DNA of 64,000 bases from Dipteris shenzhenensis (Eukaryota; Polypodiophyta; Polypodiopsida; Gleicheniales), in assembly GCA_047967505.1 (NCBI GenBank), contig CM106541.1; one strand, 5' to 3'. The notes beneath the pieces are model-generated. The model did no database searches. It worked only from the letters and a program-made list of their open reading frames with translations, and was not told the origin of the DNA. Positions 33,840 to 45,700 of this stretch are shown here, piece after piece. How positions within the stretch are numbered: the first letter of the stretch is position 1; every line of letters begins with the position of its first letter. The position numbers and the translations under genes are program-made.

Positions 33840-34760
33840 TGTCCATTTTGCCATGTAAGATGTACAACATGTGGTTGCGGCATATGGATCTATAATGTTC
33901 CATTTTGATTGCCATAAGTATATGATTTTTTAATTAAATGAATTAGTGAAAATGTCTTTAGGCTGTCATTTAAGGAACAATGTTGGTTTGGTAATATGTG
34001 ATTTCAATGAAAGTACATAGGATTGCAAGTCTATTTGTAAATGATGTAGCCATTTATCGAAAGACATTTTTGTATCAGTGTCTAAATTATGAATTTCTTC
34101 TTTGACTCTTTTGAGAATTTGTTGATATTCGATTCTGTTTCTAAATTCTAAAGGAATAAATATCATTGTTTCATGTAGGGGAGGTTTGGGTTATTCAAAT
34201 CGACATACTTATTTTATTTTTTAGCACATGTCGGTGTATCTTTATGTGTTTGAATTTATTTTATGTTTTTATTTAAAAGGTTTTTGTCACATGTAAAGTG
34301 TTTGTCTATGAAAGATACTATTTCATCCATGTTAATTGAGTTATATATTGGTACATCTTTCACCCACAAAATCCCATGTTTGCACTGGCTTCCTCAACTT
34401 TGAAATTTGGTGACAAAAGATAATTTAGTACATTTCCAATTAGTGTTGAATCTCTCAAGATTAGAGATAACATGTGTTGTAGCTTGTGCCCATAGTATCT
34501 AGCACACGATGTGGGATTTTGATTGACCAAATGGTTAATATATTATTGTGAGTGTATTTGTGAGCTATTGTTCTCTTGTGGATTGTATGTTGTTTGCCAT
34601 GTTGAGATCAATCGATCCCAAAGGTGTTCAACACATGACATTGTAATGAAGAATGTGGCCGGGCCTAATTGCATAGTGATATTCTCTTTGCATACTTTCT
34701 CTTTGTAATCTAGTGATGTTCGAAAGCTTTCAAAGTCTCTTTATCTTATTCCCGATTTGA
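33840..34760 (-). pseudogene. Helentron Rep (HUH nuclease) domain, degraded
   Basis: Reading leftward: ITMQLGPATFFITMSCVEHL (about 34675), NPTSCARYYGHKLQHMLSLI (about 34540), then FQSxGSQCKHGILWVKDVPI at the HUH motif (about 34400-34350), MDEIVSFIDKHFTCDKN, KIHRHVLKN (about 34240), HLQIDLQSYVLSLKSHITKP (about 34060) and PKDIFTN, IDPYAATTC (about 33890). This is the Helitron_like_N pattern. In the HUH triplet the first His is Cys (codon 34384-34382) while the second His (34378-34376) remains, and an in-frame TGA replaces a conserved Arg five codons before the Cys. It cannot nick DNA as it stands. Confidence 0.8.
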
Positions 34761-35028
34761 GAATGTTTTCTATATTTGTGTTGTTCTTCACATCTTTAGC
34801 ATATAATACTTTATTTTGTAACATCCGTTTTCTTAAGCGTACCCATATAAATTGTATTAGTTGCTATATAAGAACATTTATTGATTTGGAAAATAAATTC
34901 TTCATGTTGTGTGAGAACTTTAATGGTTTATATATTTTTTTTTGAACATGATGTTTAAGTATGTTAATTTCACATTGTTTACACATCTAGGAGAGCCCAA
35001 GTAAAGTGTTGTGAAAGTTAATTCCTTA

Positions 35029-35850
35029 CTATGTTTGTCTTGAAAGAGTCCTAGGGGCTTTTGATTCTCTCCAAGAGCAACATATGTACTTGTGTCTCAT
35101 AATCAACAATTTGTTCATGCTTATGATATTGTGAATTAAAGTGTCTATCTCAGTGTCCTCATTTTCATAAGGATGGCTATTGTTCTCATTTTCCAAATTA
35201 GAGTTGTCAAGATACGAGTCATTTATACTTAGCATATGCTTATACCATTCATTGTTGATATTGACATTGTTTGCAATGTACAAAGATTTGTCAATAAGAA
35301 CATGCAGAGCTTTCATGAGAGTCTTGGGCCGAACTTTGCCTATTGTGTACGTGGATTTGAATTCAAGTTTTTTCTTTATTCCAATCATTACTAAAGCTTC
35401 ATCATCTAGAAAATGTGGTATAACACTTTGTACCTTGTTTGTCTTAGCTACCACATTTACAACATTTCCTGAAACACCGAGTTGACCATTAAACCCTAGC
35501 TCCCTAATTTATGTGAATGTAATCCTTGGGGCTACTAGTCATTCCTTGATGTGATTCAACAAATCCATAGGTGCTATTGGTGCATTTAATCTTATTTGGG
35601 AAGGTACAAAAACCTTGGGAATTGAATTGTGTTTTATTGCTAGGTTGCATTCATGACAAATTCTATGTTCTTTTTCCTTGAATGTGTCATTGATAGTGTG
35701 TCTTCTGTTTCTTATCCATTGGAAAATGTTTTTGGATAGGTAAATGCTATGCTTTCTAAAAACCATTCTTTCACAAGAGTGGCAATCATATGAAGGTGTG
35801 TCCTTTATATCTTTTATATATTTTTTCACATGTTTACATTTGTGAAACAT
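35029..35850 (-). pseudogene. Helentron N-terminal DUF6570-like region
   Basis: A frame from about 35850 carries Cys pairs (YDCHSCERM, RICHECNLA) then LLNHIKExLVAPRITF, REL.FNGQLGVSGNVVNV, LDDEALVMIGIKKKLEFKS and GKVRPKTLMKALHVLI. This resembles the ELxLVAxRIPFMxI...GxxGNVVNVP...VRPxxVxxAL pattern of the region that precedes the Rep domain in many Helitrons. Stops occur at LLNHIKE* and FT*IRE. The segment after it to 34900 is Asn/Asp-rich and low in information. Confidence 0.7.
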
Positions 35851-35862
35851 AGCAGTGTATTT

Positions 35863-35976
35863 TATTTCAATTACATTTTCCTCAATGGATATTGTTCGCC
35901 TTCACTTTCAATTACATTTATTTCAATTACATTTTCATCAATGGATATTGTTCGCCTTCACTTTCTTTGATGCTGC
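35863..35976. repeat. 57-bp tandem duplication
   Basis: ATTTCAATTACATTTTC...CGCCTTCACTTTC occurs at 35863 and again at 35920 with one difference. It lies at the upstream edge of the Helentron coding region. Confidence 0.85.
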
Positions 35977-36060
35977 AATGTTCCAAATACCTCATCTTCT
36001 TGAATTTTTAATTTATCAAATGCCACATTTAGTCTTGAAGCTTATGTTTGGGATGAACTT

Positions 36061-36949
36061 CTTGCTTGATTAATATTTCTTTTCACAAAAGATAAAGATA
36101 TGTTGGTGGATGAGTAAATTATTTTCCATACATTATTTCTTTAACACTTTTTTTCTTCTTCTAAGAAACTTTTCTTCAAACTTGCCTCCATTTCATTAGT
36201 CCATAATCTTCTCCTATCAAATCTCTTTTGAGGATGCTATATTGTTATTTGCGTTGGTATGTTTTTCCCTATACTAATCTTTTATACTTAAAAAAAGGTA
36301 TTCAATATCATTGTTTTCATGAAACAATTCAATTTTAAATGCAAATGACTCAATTAATGTAGAAATTTAAAAAAACATCATAGGGCAAGAAAAGAAAATC
36401 ACTTTTTTTATTTGATAATCCTGGATACATTTTTTTAAAATTAGAATCATGAAAGAATTTATGGTTCCATTCAATCTCTTTTCACTATTTGAACCTATTA
36501 TTTTAGTAAGTTATGAGAAATATAATCTTTCAAAGCTTGTGTTGAGATGTGAAAATTTAGCAAGTAAGACATACAAATTAACATACACTTATTGCTAGGG
36601 AATTGTGAGATAAAGTTCATGTCCATTTCAAGATTACACAATGATTTGTTATACTTCATTCTAACTTTAATAAGTCCAATGAGGTCTTTTTAAAATTTGA
36701 AAATAACCACCATAAATTTGTGAGTCCAAGAGTAGTAAAACACGTAGTGGGTCTATGCAATGCAGTAAACTATTTGCTAGTCCTTTTTGAAATTTATGAG
36801 TCCATGAAATAGTAAAACAAGTTTTGAACTATTAAAGAGTACTAAAATTCATTGAACAAGCTTTGTGAGTCCAAGAGTAGTAAAACAAGTTTTGAAGGAC
36901 AACCACCAAATATATTATTACATAGCAAAAGTGGAATACAATGAAGCAT
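36061..36949. other. AT-rich intergenic, no feature seen
   Basis: No consistent coding frame. The GTAAAACAAGTTTTGAA motif recurs near 36807 and 36885. Confidence 0.4.
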
Positions 36950-38370
36950 CAAGATATTGAACTTCTCATTACATGTTGGTTTGCTCCTCTTTAACTCTAG
37001 GAGCAGTCTTTGCAGTGACAATTCCGAACATGTTGGTCGGGAAATGTATGTCAACTTTCTTGTTTCTCTCTTAAAGAAGATCAATGAATGGTCATGGCAG
37101 CTGCAACACCTTGTCAACTAATGTGTCTTTCAAGATCACTTCAACAAAGGCTCCTTCACTAGTGGTTCTAAGAGCCTTGACTTTGGAAATTTCAGTAAGA
37201 GTGGTTGCCTTATTGCACACGAAGCAACAAACTTTTTTCAAAGTCCCTAGAGACCTTGTTCTCCTTAAAAATCCACATGCAAACTTATAGAATGCAAAAT
37301 TCACTCCTATAATGGAAAGAGTGCCTACAATCTGCAAGAACAAATTAATATGAAAAAAAGCCTTTGTTGTGCAAAAGGAATAATGAACAACTTCAAAAAG
37401 AAATATTTGCAAGTTTTAATTGAAGATGTGGTCATTTGGTTGCCGTAGACAATTTGTTGTGTGTGGGTCTTGAACACTCTTGAAAGATAGATTGTGAGAT
37501 TAGGTTATTTTAATGGGGAAATTACTGTAATGTCCAACATGTTCAACACTATGGGTTGTGTGTTCTTTTTACAACCCACATTGTGAAGAATAAATTGTGC
37601 TTCCCCCAAATGTCTTGAACTTCTTTGCAACTTTGACGAAATCCAAGCACTAATTGCTCCAAAAAGTTAGCTATAAATACGATGCAAGTGACTAAGAACA
37701 CACAAGTTTTGAGTAGTTTAATAAAATTATGAAGATAAAAGGTAAGTAGAACATGCAGTAGAATTGAGGAAACTTACCATAATGGGATCTTCTAGAAGCT
37801 CTCCACCTTTGACAATAATTTCATTGTGTTGCTTATATAAAATACCAAGTTTGATGACAATCACACCTAGTGTGGCTACCAGTAGTATCTGATTACCCTC
37901 CCCTTTTTTAATTAGATTCTTGCATTTTTCTTTGTATTGTGAGATGGTGCCTTCGGGATATATTTCAAAGACAACACTTAATGGTGGAATCTGCTAAACT
38001 CTAGTGGATGGGTTAAAGGCAATGCTATTGTCTGTCATCCCACCATCATTCTAGGGATTCTTGGCACAAACTGAGAAGTTGGTAACTTGAATGCAATCAT
38101 CCACATTCAAAAATCTAATGAAGTCACTATTCATGCACTTCAAATTATTCACATTTGTGAGCATATATGTGTCATATTCGTTAAGAACCTTACCACATCA
38201 AAAATGCAATTTTTGATGGTGAGATCAATGTCGAGAACCAAGATAGCTTTAGCTACGGGCCCATTGTTTTCTTCTTCAACCCAATTTCCTACTTCATGCA
38301 AAGCAGGAAAGGGCGTAGTGTCAACATATGGATAGCATGAGGAATTCTCCTCTTTTAAAGTCACAATCCT
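36950..38370 (-). pseudogene. intron-containing coding remnant, possibly RPA70-like OB-fold protein
   Basis: Reading leftward, a frame from about 38364 gives NWVEEENNGPVAKAILVLDI and NCIFDVV. After a one-base shift it gives YDTYMLTNVNNLKCMNSDFI and DDCIQVTNFSVCAKNP, then after a stop MTDNSIAFNPSTRV, IPPLSVVFEIYPEG and a block ending ELLEDPIM with a good donor ATG|GTAAGT (about 37775). A second exon starts at TTGCAG|ATTG (about 37333): SIIGVNFAFYKFACGFLRRT, VCCFVCNKATTLTE, to about 36980. The pattern of beta-rich segments (KVxDCIQVTNFSVxxKN) resembles the RPA70-like proteins that plant Helitrons often carry, and it lies just upstream of the Helentron. Homology is a guess; the coding signal and introns are more secure. 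Confidence 0.35.
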
Positions 38371-40289
38371 TCACTTTTTTTCATCGGAAGTTGGGGACTC
38401 AAACAATGGTCCCTTCACAAAAGGCCTAGTATTGGGAGAGGTCTTTAGGATTAGGAGGTGGCAAGGAAGCCAAAAGTGACACAACTCTATTTATCAAAGA
38501 AGAACAAGCAACATGAATGGTTATAGGAGAGGTTTCTTGAGGGAGGGCATTCTTCCTTTTTGCATCACCACCAAAAATCTCTCAAGCCATGAACGCTTAA
38601 CGAAGAGGTTCCTTAAGAGATAACATTCTTCCTCTTTGCATCATCATCACAAATCTCTATAGCTGCCAGAAATGATAGTGAGAGGGAGAGGTGGATAAGG
38701 TATTGCGACAAGGACCACACTCACGAACGACGAACTATGTGTATGTGCATACAACAAGACACAGAGCTTACACAAGAGGAACCCTTCATTCGAAAGATCT
38801 GATAAAAAACAAACAAAGCAAAACCCCACAGGTCTCATGAAAAGGTAGGTAGACAATTCGTTTCAAAGCTAACAGCAAAGCAAAATAGAGCGCAATCGAT
38901 CAGCTCTCATGCAAAGATGAACCGCAAATAGAACGCAAGCCCACAGGTCTCATGCAAAGATTTGAGAATGTTTGGTTTCAATGCTTAGGGCAGAGTGCAG
39001 ACAAGTTTAACCCCATAGTTCTCAAACAAAAGTCAAAATAAGTGCGGACCTTCACAGTCAACAATGTTGATATCCGAATCCATAGAATGAAAGCCTCCAC
39101 AAAACACAACCCTAAGCACAGGATATCGTGAACATTCAAAAACTACAAGAACTTATATAGCACCACTGATAATTGCATGACCACACAAGATCCATTCGCT
39201 CCACCCGATGTAGCTATGAGCTAGGAGAGTTGACCGACCCCCTTTTTACTTTGCATTCAACCCCTGACAAAGCAAAATATTGCTCATCAGAGGAAAGGGA
39301 TAACTAGATATTACAACAATCTACTATATGGATATTAAATCCAACAAATCTATCGAAGTATGCCCATGATGTGCCACGCCCAAGAAATCTCACCATTAAG
39401 CCACCCAGTGCATGTACAATTACCGATTCTACAAGTTGTAAAGAAAAATCTCCAAGCTATTGTCTCTATCTTTCGATTAGGAATTTCGATTAGGAACTGC
39501 TCTTGCAACAAAATGATTTAACTAAAACACCAAAGACATTCAATCTCAAAACTCCATGGATAGAGAATAGCTTAACTTTATTGACAAAGCATGGCAACAT
39601 GCCCAAAGGTGCCAGCACATCAAAGCAATATAATAGCAAATATGTTGCCCTTTGCCTTGGATTTCTATTCTTGTTCAAATCTTCTCACTATTTTGTGCAC
39701 TTCACCATAGAAGAGCGCACACATGTAGTCGTAAGCAATAGGAGACGACAGCCATGCATGCAAAAGCAACCAGAATGAAGAAGAATGAAGAAGCAATCGT
39801 GGACAACTGCTAGCAAAGAAGAAAATTGACTTTAGGACCCTCACAAAACAACAAAACACCAAACCCTACAAAGCCCTAAGAAAGGTTTAGCCACCCTAAC
39901 CTCTCGAACCTACACACAAAACTAGAAAGGTCAAATTGACGAAAAGTACCACACTCCAAACAATGGACCTGATTAACAAACAAACACCCTACCACCCCAT
40001 AGGACCCTTGTATGGCCAAAAACCCTCCCCAAAGTTCCTTAGGAGGGTGGCAAAAGCATGTTGACCACATACACACAAACCAAAACATTGCAACTTCCCA
40101 TAAACCCTTAGCAAGATAAAAAATCTAGTAATTCTTAGTATTTAGTTGAACAAATAGGGCCAAAAAATCACATTGACCATATACACAAGGGAAAAAAATT
40201 CCAACTTTAGTACTTATTTGAATGGCTATGCATGACTAGTTGTTAACTCCTACGATGAGGCGGTGCCATGCACTTGCCTACTAGGGCGG
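38371..40289. other. intergenic, no gene recognised
   Basis: Short open frames only, none with a recognisable product or splice pattern. CCCACAGGTCTCATG recurs near 38823 and 38940. Confidence 0.4.
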
Positions 40290-42020
40290 TGGCTTGTTAT
40301 CAAAAATCTCATTGCGTGCAAAATAGTCCCAGGGTGGGGGCCCCTTGATAGGGCCAAAAAAGGATGGGTGAGTTTGTTTGTTTTTTTTTTAACACCTTAA
40401 ACCCTCGCCCTTGCACACCATCCCCCCTTTTTTTCCCTCCACTATATGGCTGGCCGACCACCTATCCCACCACATGTGACCTGTCTTAATAAACATGTGA
40501 GAGATTCGAACGCAGGTAACCAGTCAAGTGAGTGAACCCACAACCGAGCCCGTAGAAATGGAACAACCCAACTTGAGATCCTAATTACACACTATCCAAG
40601 ATTCGTCCGAGTTAAGGTCCTTGAATGCTTAAATCAAAACTCGCTATTTTTTTGAATCATTTGCAAGAATTGCTTATGAGGGGAATCTGACATTTTCTTC
40701 TCATTCTTCCCACAAATTTATAATTCCATGAGTCATTCAAAGTGTTGCAAATCGCCAATTTAACCTTTTGAATACTGGCAACAAACATTTTGTGAGGTTG
40801 GTTGCTTGGATATCAACACATCTCTCTGTTCATTCCCTCAACAAGAGTTTTCAAGCCTTGGTACCCCTCTTGCTACCTAGAACGTGCAACATTCTTTAAA
40901 ATGCCAACCACTTAAGTGGCAACACAACTTTGTTGTGAAGGGGAGGAATTCCAGAAAGGAATTTGCACATCACATGCGTTTAATTTTCAAATCCCCACAA
41001 AACGAAGAAAGAAGAAATGCTTGAGTGACGAAATATGCAAAGGATTCAAAAATTATAATATGTGCAAAGTTCAAATTAAGTGAGTGAACCCTTATCAGAC
41101 AATTATTTAAGCAGAACCTCCATGTTGTGTCAACCAATCCATGCTTTCGGAGAATAATAACTGTCGCATTAAACACTTAAAGAAATGCCCCTCACCATCC
41201 ATAGAAAGCCCGTATGGGGGTCAATTGGTTGTGTTTGAGCCTAAGAATTCCCATGAAGATCTAAGGGAATAGTCCTCATTGATAGATTGGAATGCCATTT
41301 AATGAATGCTTGCATGCAAAAAATCCGCATGATATTGAATTGGACTCAAAAGTTAGAAAAAGACATACGAGAACTTAGAATCTATAACTGTGTTAAAGCA
41401 ACAACAAAGCAAGCTATCTGAACAACCATAATGTCTTTAAAAAAATGTACAAAGAGGGGCCATGTACATAGAAGACTGTGGAAGTTCCCATACAAAGAGG
41501 ATGCATGTAGGTAGAAAAAGATAAAACAATGGAAGTCCCTGTATAGATCACATTGAACATCTAGTACTTGTTGACAACATCAAGATATTTGTAGAATCTT
41601 AAAATGGCAATTGGTCAGTGGTTGGCATGGACTAATAGGATTATAACACGTCATGCACACATTTTTTGGAGTGTTTCGGTTACTTAAGTTGGTTTTGGGC
41701 TCTCTACAAACTTGCTTGAATGATTTTGGTGGAAGGATCTCAACTAAATTATATATTTTCTTTGTGTTTTCTTCTTTGTTTACACTATTTGAAGCCTGGC
41801 TAATTGGTTTCAGGATTGCCAAGGGCAATTAAAGGCTGGCATGCTTTCTTGCATATATCAGCTTTTAGTGCGAAGCATCCTCAATCTTAATCAACCGATG
41901 GAGTGAATTGAATCTCAAGAAATCAAACCTATGGTAAAGAGGGCAATGAGGAAAAAATTTTTCCCAATGGTATTTTAGGTGAGGAAGATGATGTGCAAGT
42001 TGATTCCATGGAACTAATGG
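40290..42020 (+). pseudogene. decayed 5' duplicate of the mtSSB gene
   Basis: Aligns along its length to 42229-43858 (upstream region, exon 1 zone, intron 1 and about two thirds of exon 2). The exon-2 counterpart starts after TTTCAG at 41814 and reads AxKGWHAFL-like codons, but has an in-frame TAA where the live copy has Lys (AKHPQS*ST) and another stop soon after. The counterpart of the start codon is not preserved. Similarity ends near 42020, after which exon 3 onward is absent. Divergence is clearly more than 10%, so the duplication is old. Confidence 0.8.
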
Positions 42021-42228
42021 CGACACTCCAACCCCTGAAACATGGTTAGACTCTAATCGAAAAACTCATTCAGAACGGTACCAAGGTCTAAATCATGAAG
42101 CACCTTAACACCTTAGCACTTCCAGATCTCAAACTTGCTCTTGTCTGCCCGCGTTGCACTCTTTTAATATCGGACATAAATTTGGAACCTATGGCTTAAT
42201 TAGGATACAATTGTGACACTTGGCTTAA

Positions 42229-42789
42229 TGACTAAGGCGGCGGGTGATCGAATGCAACATAGGTCCAGGGTGGGGACACCTTTATATGGCCAAAAAAAGA
42301 ATGGGTGAGTTTGCTTTTTTTAAATAATAAACACCTTAAATTTGCAACCCGTCCCCCCATGTTTCCTCGTGATCGCCCATCCCAGATCCAAGAGTGGCCT
42401 ATCTTGACGAACACGTGTGAGGGATTCGGACACAGGCAACGAGTTCAAGTGTACGAACTACGAACCGACGAACGAGCCCCTAGAAACCGAACAACCGAGA
42501 TTTAAATCAAAACTCGCTATTTTCGAATAGTTTGCAAGAGCATTAACTTAAATAAATACTCACTATCCGGATTTAAATCTGGGGATCCTAAATACGCACT
42601 ATCCGAGATTTAAATCAAAACTCGCTATTTTTCGAATCGTTTGCGAGAGCATGAAATCCGACATTTCCTTCTCCTACAAATCCTCAATTCCCTCAGTCAT
42701 TCGAAGCGTTGCAAATCGCCCAGTTAGCTTTTGAATGCTGGCAGCAAACATTTCGTGAGTTTGGTGGCTTGGATCGGATCGCCCCCACC
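42229..42789 (+). promoter_or_regulatory. upstream region of the mtSSB gene with a 107-bp-spaced duplication
   Basis: Richer in CpG than the surroundings. GAGATTTAAATCAAAACTCGC through TTTGC(A/G)AGAG occurs at 42498-42541 and 42605-42650. The first duplicate (40290 onward) has only one recognisable copy of this module. Presumed promoter; no TATA box was identified with confidence. Confidence 0.4.
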
Positions 42790-45700
42790 ATGGCGTACAA
42801 ATCCCTTCATTGGAGTTTTCGCAGCCCTGGTACCCCTCTCGCTTCCCGGAACGTTCAGCATTCTTTTAACATGCGGACCACTTAAGTTACAGCGCAGCTT
42901 CGTTGTCTTTAGGAGGAGAAAATATGAGAAGCGGAGGAATTCCAGGACTTTGCACATCACATGCGTTTATTTTAAGTGACAAGAGATATGCAAACGATTC
43001 ATAAAATTTGAGCCGTACTTAACCTTTGCAAAATTCAAATTAAGTTAGTGAGATTAATTATTTAAGCGGAGCCTCAATGCTGTGTCAAGCGATGCACATC
43101 GTTTGATACTTCGGGAGAAAAAGAACCGTCACATTAAACTTTTATAGAAGTGCCCCTCGCTGTCCATAGGAGATCCAAAGGCTGTTTGAGCCTGAGAATT
43201 CCCCTGAAGATTTAGGGGAACAGCGGAATGCCATTTAATGAGCTTGCATGCGGAAAATCCGCACGATATTGAATTGGTACAACGAGGGGCCGTGTAGATA
43301 GAAGACTGTGGAAGTTCCCATACGAAGAGGGTGCATGAGGTATAGAACAATGGAAGTCCCTGTACAGATCGCATTGAACATCTAGAACCTGTTGACAACA
43401 TCAAGACATTAATAGAATCTGAAAAATGGTCATTGGTCAGTGGTTGGCATGGACTAATAGGATTATAACACGTCATGCACACATTTTTTCGACAGTTTCT
43501 GGTACTTAAGTTGGTTTTGGGTTCTCTATCATCCATATAAACTTGCTTGAACGATTCTGGTGGAAGGATCTCTACTGAAATTGCTATGCATGTTCTTTGT
43601 GTTTTCTTCTTTGTTTACACTATTTGAAGCCTGGCTAATTGGTTTCAGGATTGCCAAGGGCAGTTAAAGGCTGGCATGCTTTCTTGCAGACGTCAGCTTT
43701 TAGTGCGAAGCATCCTCAATCTAAATCAACCGATGGGGTGAATCAAACCTCAAGTAATCAGACATATGGTAAAGAGGGCAATGAGGAAAACTATTTTTCC
43801 AACGGTATTTTAGGTGAGGAAGATGGCGTGCAAGTTGATTCCACGGAACTAACTGCGGATGAAGTCAAAGCACATAGGTTCAATCTTGATGATAACAGAG
43901 TAGGAGGAGAACCATTAGATAGTGCGGCTGAGTTTGGCAAGCCTGGAGTGAGGGCAATAGGTCTTCAAGGTATTTACAAGGTAGATTTTTAGCAACTTGT
44001 ACCACTTTTACGGTTTGAGAAAGTTGGTTTACACTTAAAGCTCATGCAAGCAGGTGTGTAGATGTGCTTTGCTTGCTTTTATTTTGCATCTCTGTTACGT
44101 GCAGGCTATTCTAATTGGAGAAGTGGGTCAAGCACCTTCACAGAAAATGATGAGAAATGGACGTGCTGTGACATTATTTTGGTTGGGAACAGGCGGAGTG
44201 CGAAATAACCGCAGGCCTTTTGGTACTGAAACACCTGAAGATTATGCTCAACGTAGCACAGTCCAGTGGCATCGTATAGCTGTTTATCAAGATAAAATTG
44301 GGGCCCTAGTCATGAAATACTTGAGGAAGAGGTGAGACATAAAGTGCAATTGATGATTGTTTAGATGAAAGCTGGAACCTCCTCATCGTGGTGAGGTTGA
44401 AGATTTAATTAGACTTGATACTAGACTAAGTCTTTCAGGGTGCTTATATTATAGTGCAAGTTTGTCATGCAGTGTTCAGAAAAAGGAATGTTCCAGTCGT
44501 ATAAGAGATTCATTTTGGTTTGGTTGTAATATCATGAATCATGGGTTCCTTACGCCACCTGGTATGTTTAGATATCAATGCATCAAGTGCTTGCCTTGTA
44601 CATGGGGTCCAAAGTCAGTGGAGGTAACTTTATCGGCTGGTGTTTCTGTTTTCATAAATTATAGCCATCCCTTCCCAAAGAATTTTGCCCTCAAAACCAT
44701 ATGTGGTGGCTATCTTGCTGCTCATCACTCTTCCAAGAGGTAGGGGTGCTTCTGCACAAAGCTCTCATGCTGCCATGATTCTCGTCTTCAGGTAGGCCCT
44801 TTCATTTGATGAGATAGTCGATCCATAACATTTGTGGGCCAGCTTGGTGTTTGTGTTGCTCTTCAAGGAGGTATATCTATTCTTGTGGATTTCATTAGCA
44901 AACAAAGTACCCTTCTTCAAGCTCCAAGTATCTTCTAGATTCATTGGCACACTCACTCCTTTGGCTTTGCCTGCACATTGTGCATGGTTATTTGGCCAAT
45001 TGCAAAACAGCATCCATTCTTTCCAAATTTTTGCGGTTTGATTTTTCATAGCCATGTCTGCAATAGTGCAATGCATCCCAACTTTGGACCCATACATTGT
45101 CTGAAACGGGCTAATCCCAATCGACAAATGTTTGGTCCGAATGTATCAAAATTCAGCCAGTCCAAGCTATTTATCCCAAGACATCTTGAGTGTCATGGCA
45201 GAAGTGCTCCGATACTACACCGATTGTTCACCTCCTCAGACATACAAAAATGACCTGTGTCACCGGCAATCTCTTGACGAAAGCCATGATGCTTTAATAC
45301 ATGATCAATGAACGTCGAATACCGTGTCTTGGCAGGCATGAAATAGTTTTGTTGGACTGCAGCAAACCCCTCGGCAGCTTCTTGTCCACTCTGTTTTGTT
45401 GGTGTGGCAAGCATTCAGTACTTTGCTACATCTCTCCAAAGACCCTCCCAACAGAAACTCTGATTTATCATTTCATAGGTCTTTGTGATGTCTGAATTCC
45501 TGCCAAAGGGGGAAAATGTATCTCCCTCAATGCCAACATGCTATATTGTGAGTCTAATTCCAGATAATTTGTCTTGGAATCACAATAGGCTATTAGCAAT
45601 TTAATCTGACATAATGGGTCCTGCAAGTCTGAAAACATGGCTGCTGTCCTCAAACACTGTGACTATTCCCCTTGAATGCCATGTATCCAAGCACACAATG

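Larger units (their letters stand above)
31118..36060 (-). mobile_element. Helentron-like Helitron (rolling-circle transposon), degraded and truncated
   Basis: Reading leftward the parts follow the order of a Helitron Rep/helicase protein: a DUF6570-like N-terminal region (35850-35029), a Helitron_like_N Rep domain (about 34760-33840), a PIF1-type helicase (about 33640-31769) and an AP-endonuclease-like domain (31514-31118). The endonuclease after the helicase is the mark of Helentron/Helitron2-type elements; canonical flowering-plant Helitrons lack it. Its 3' end is missing because a copia LTR starts at 31117. I could not see the 5' TC end, nor the 3' hairpin and CTRR-type end. Frameshifts and stops are frequent. 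Confidence 0.8.
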
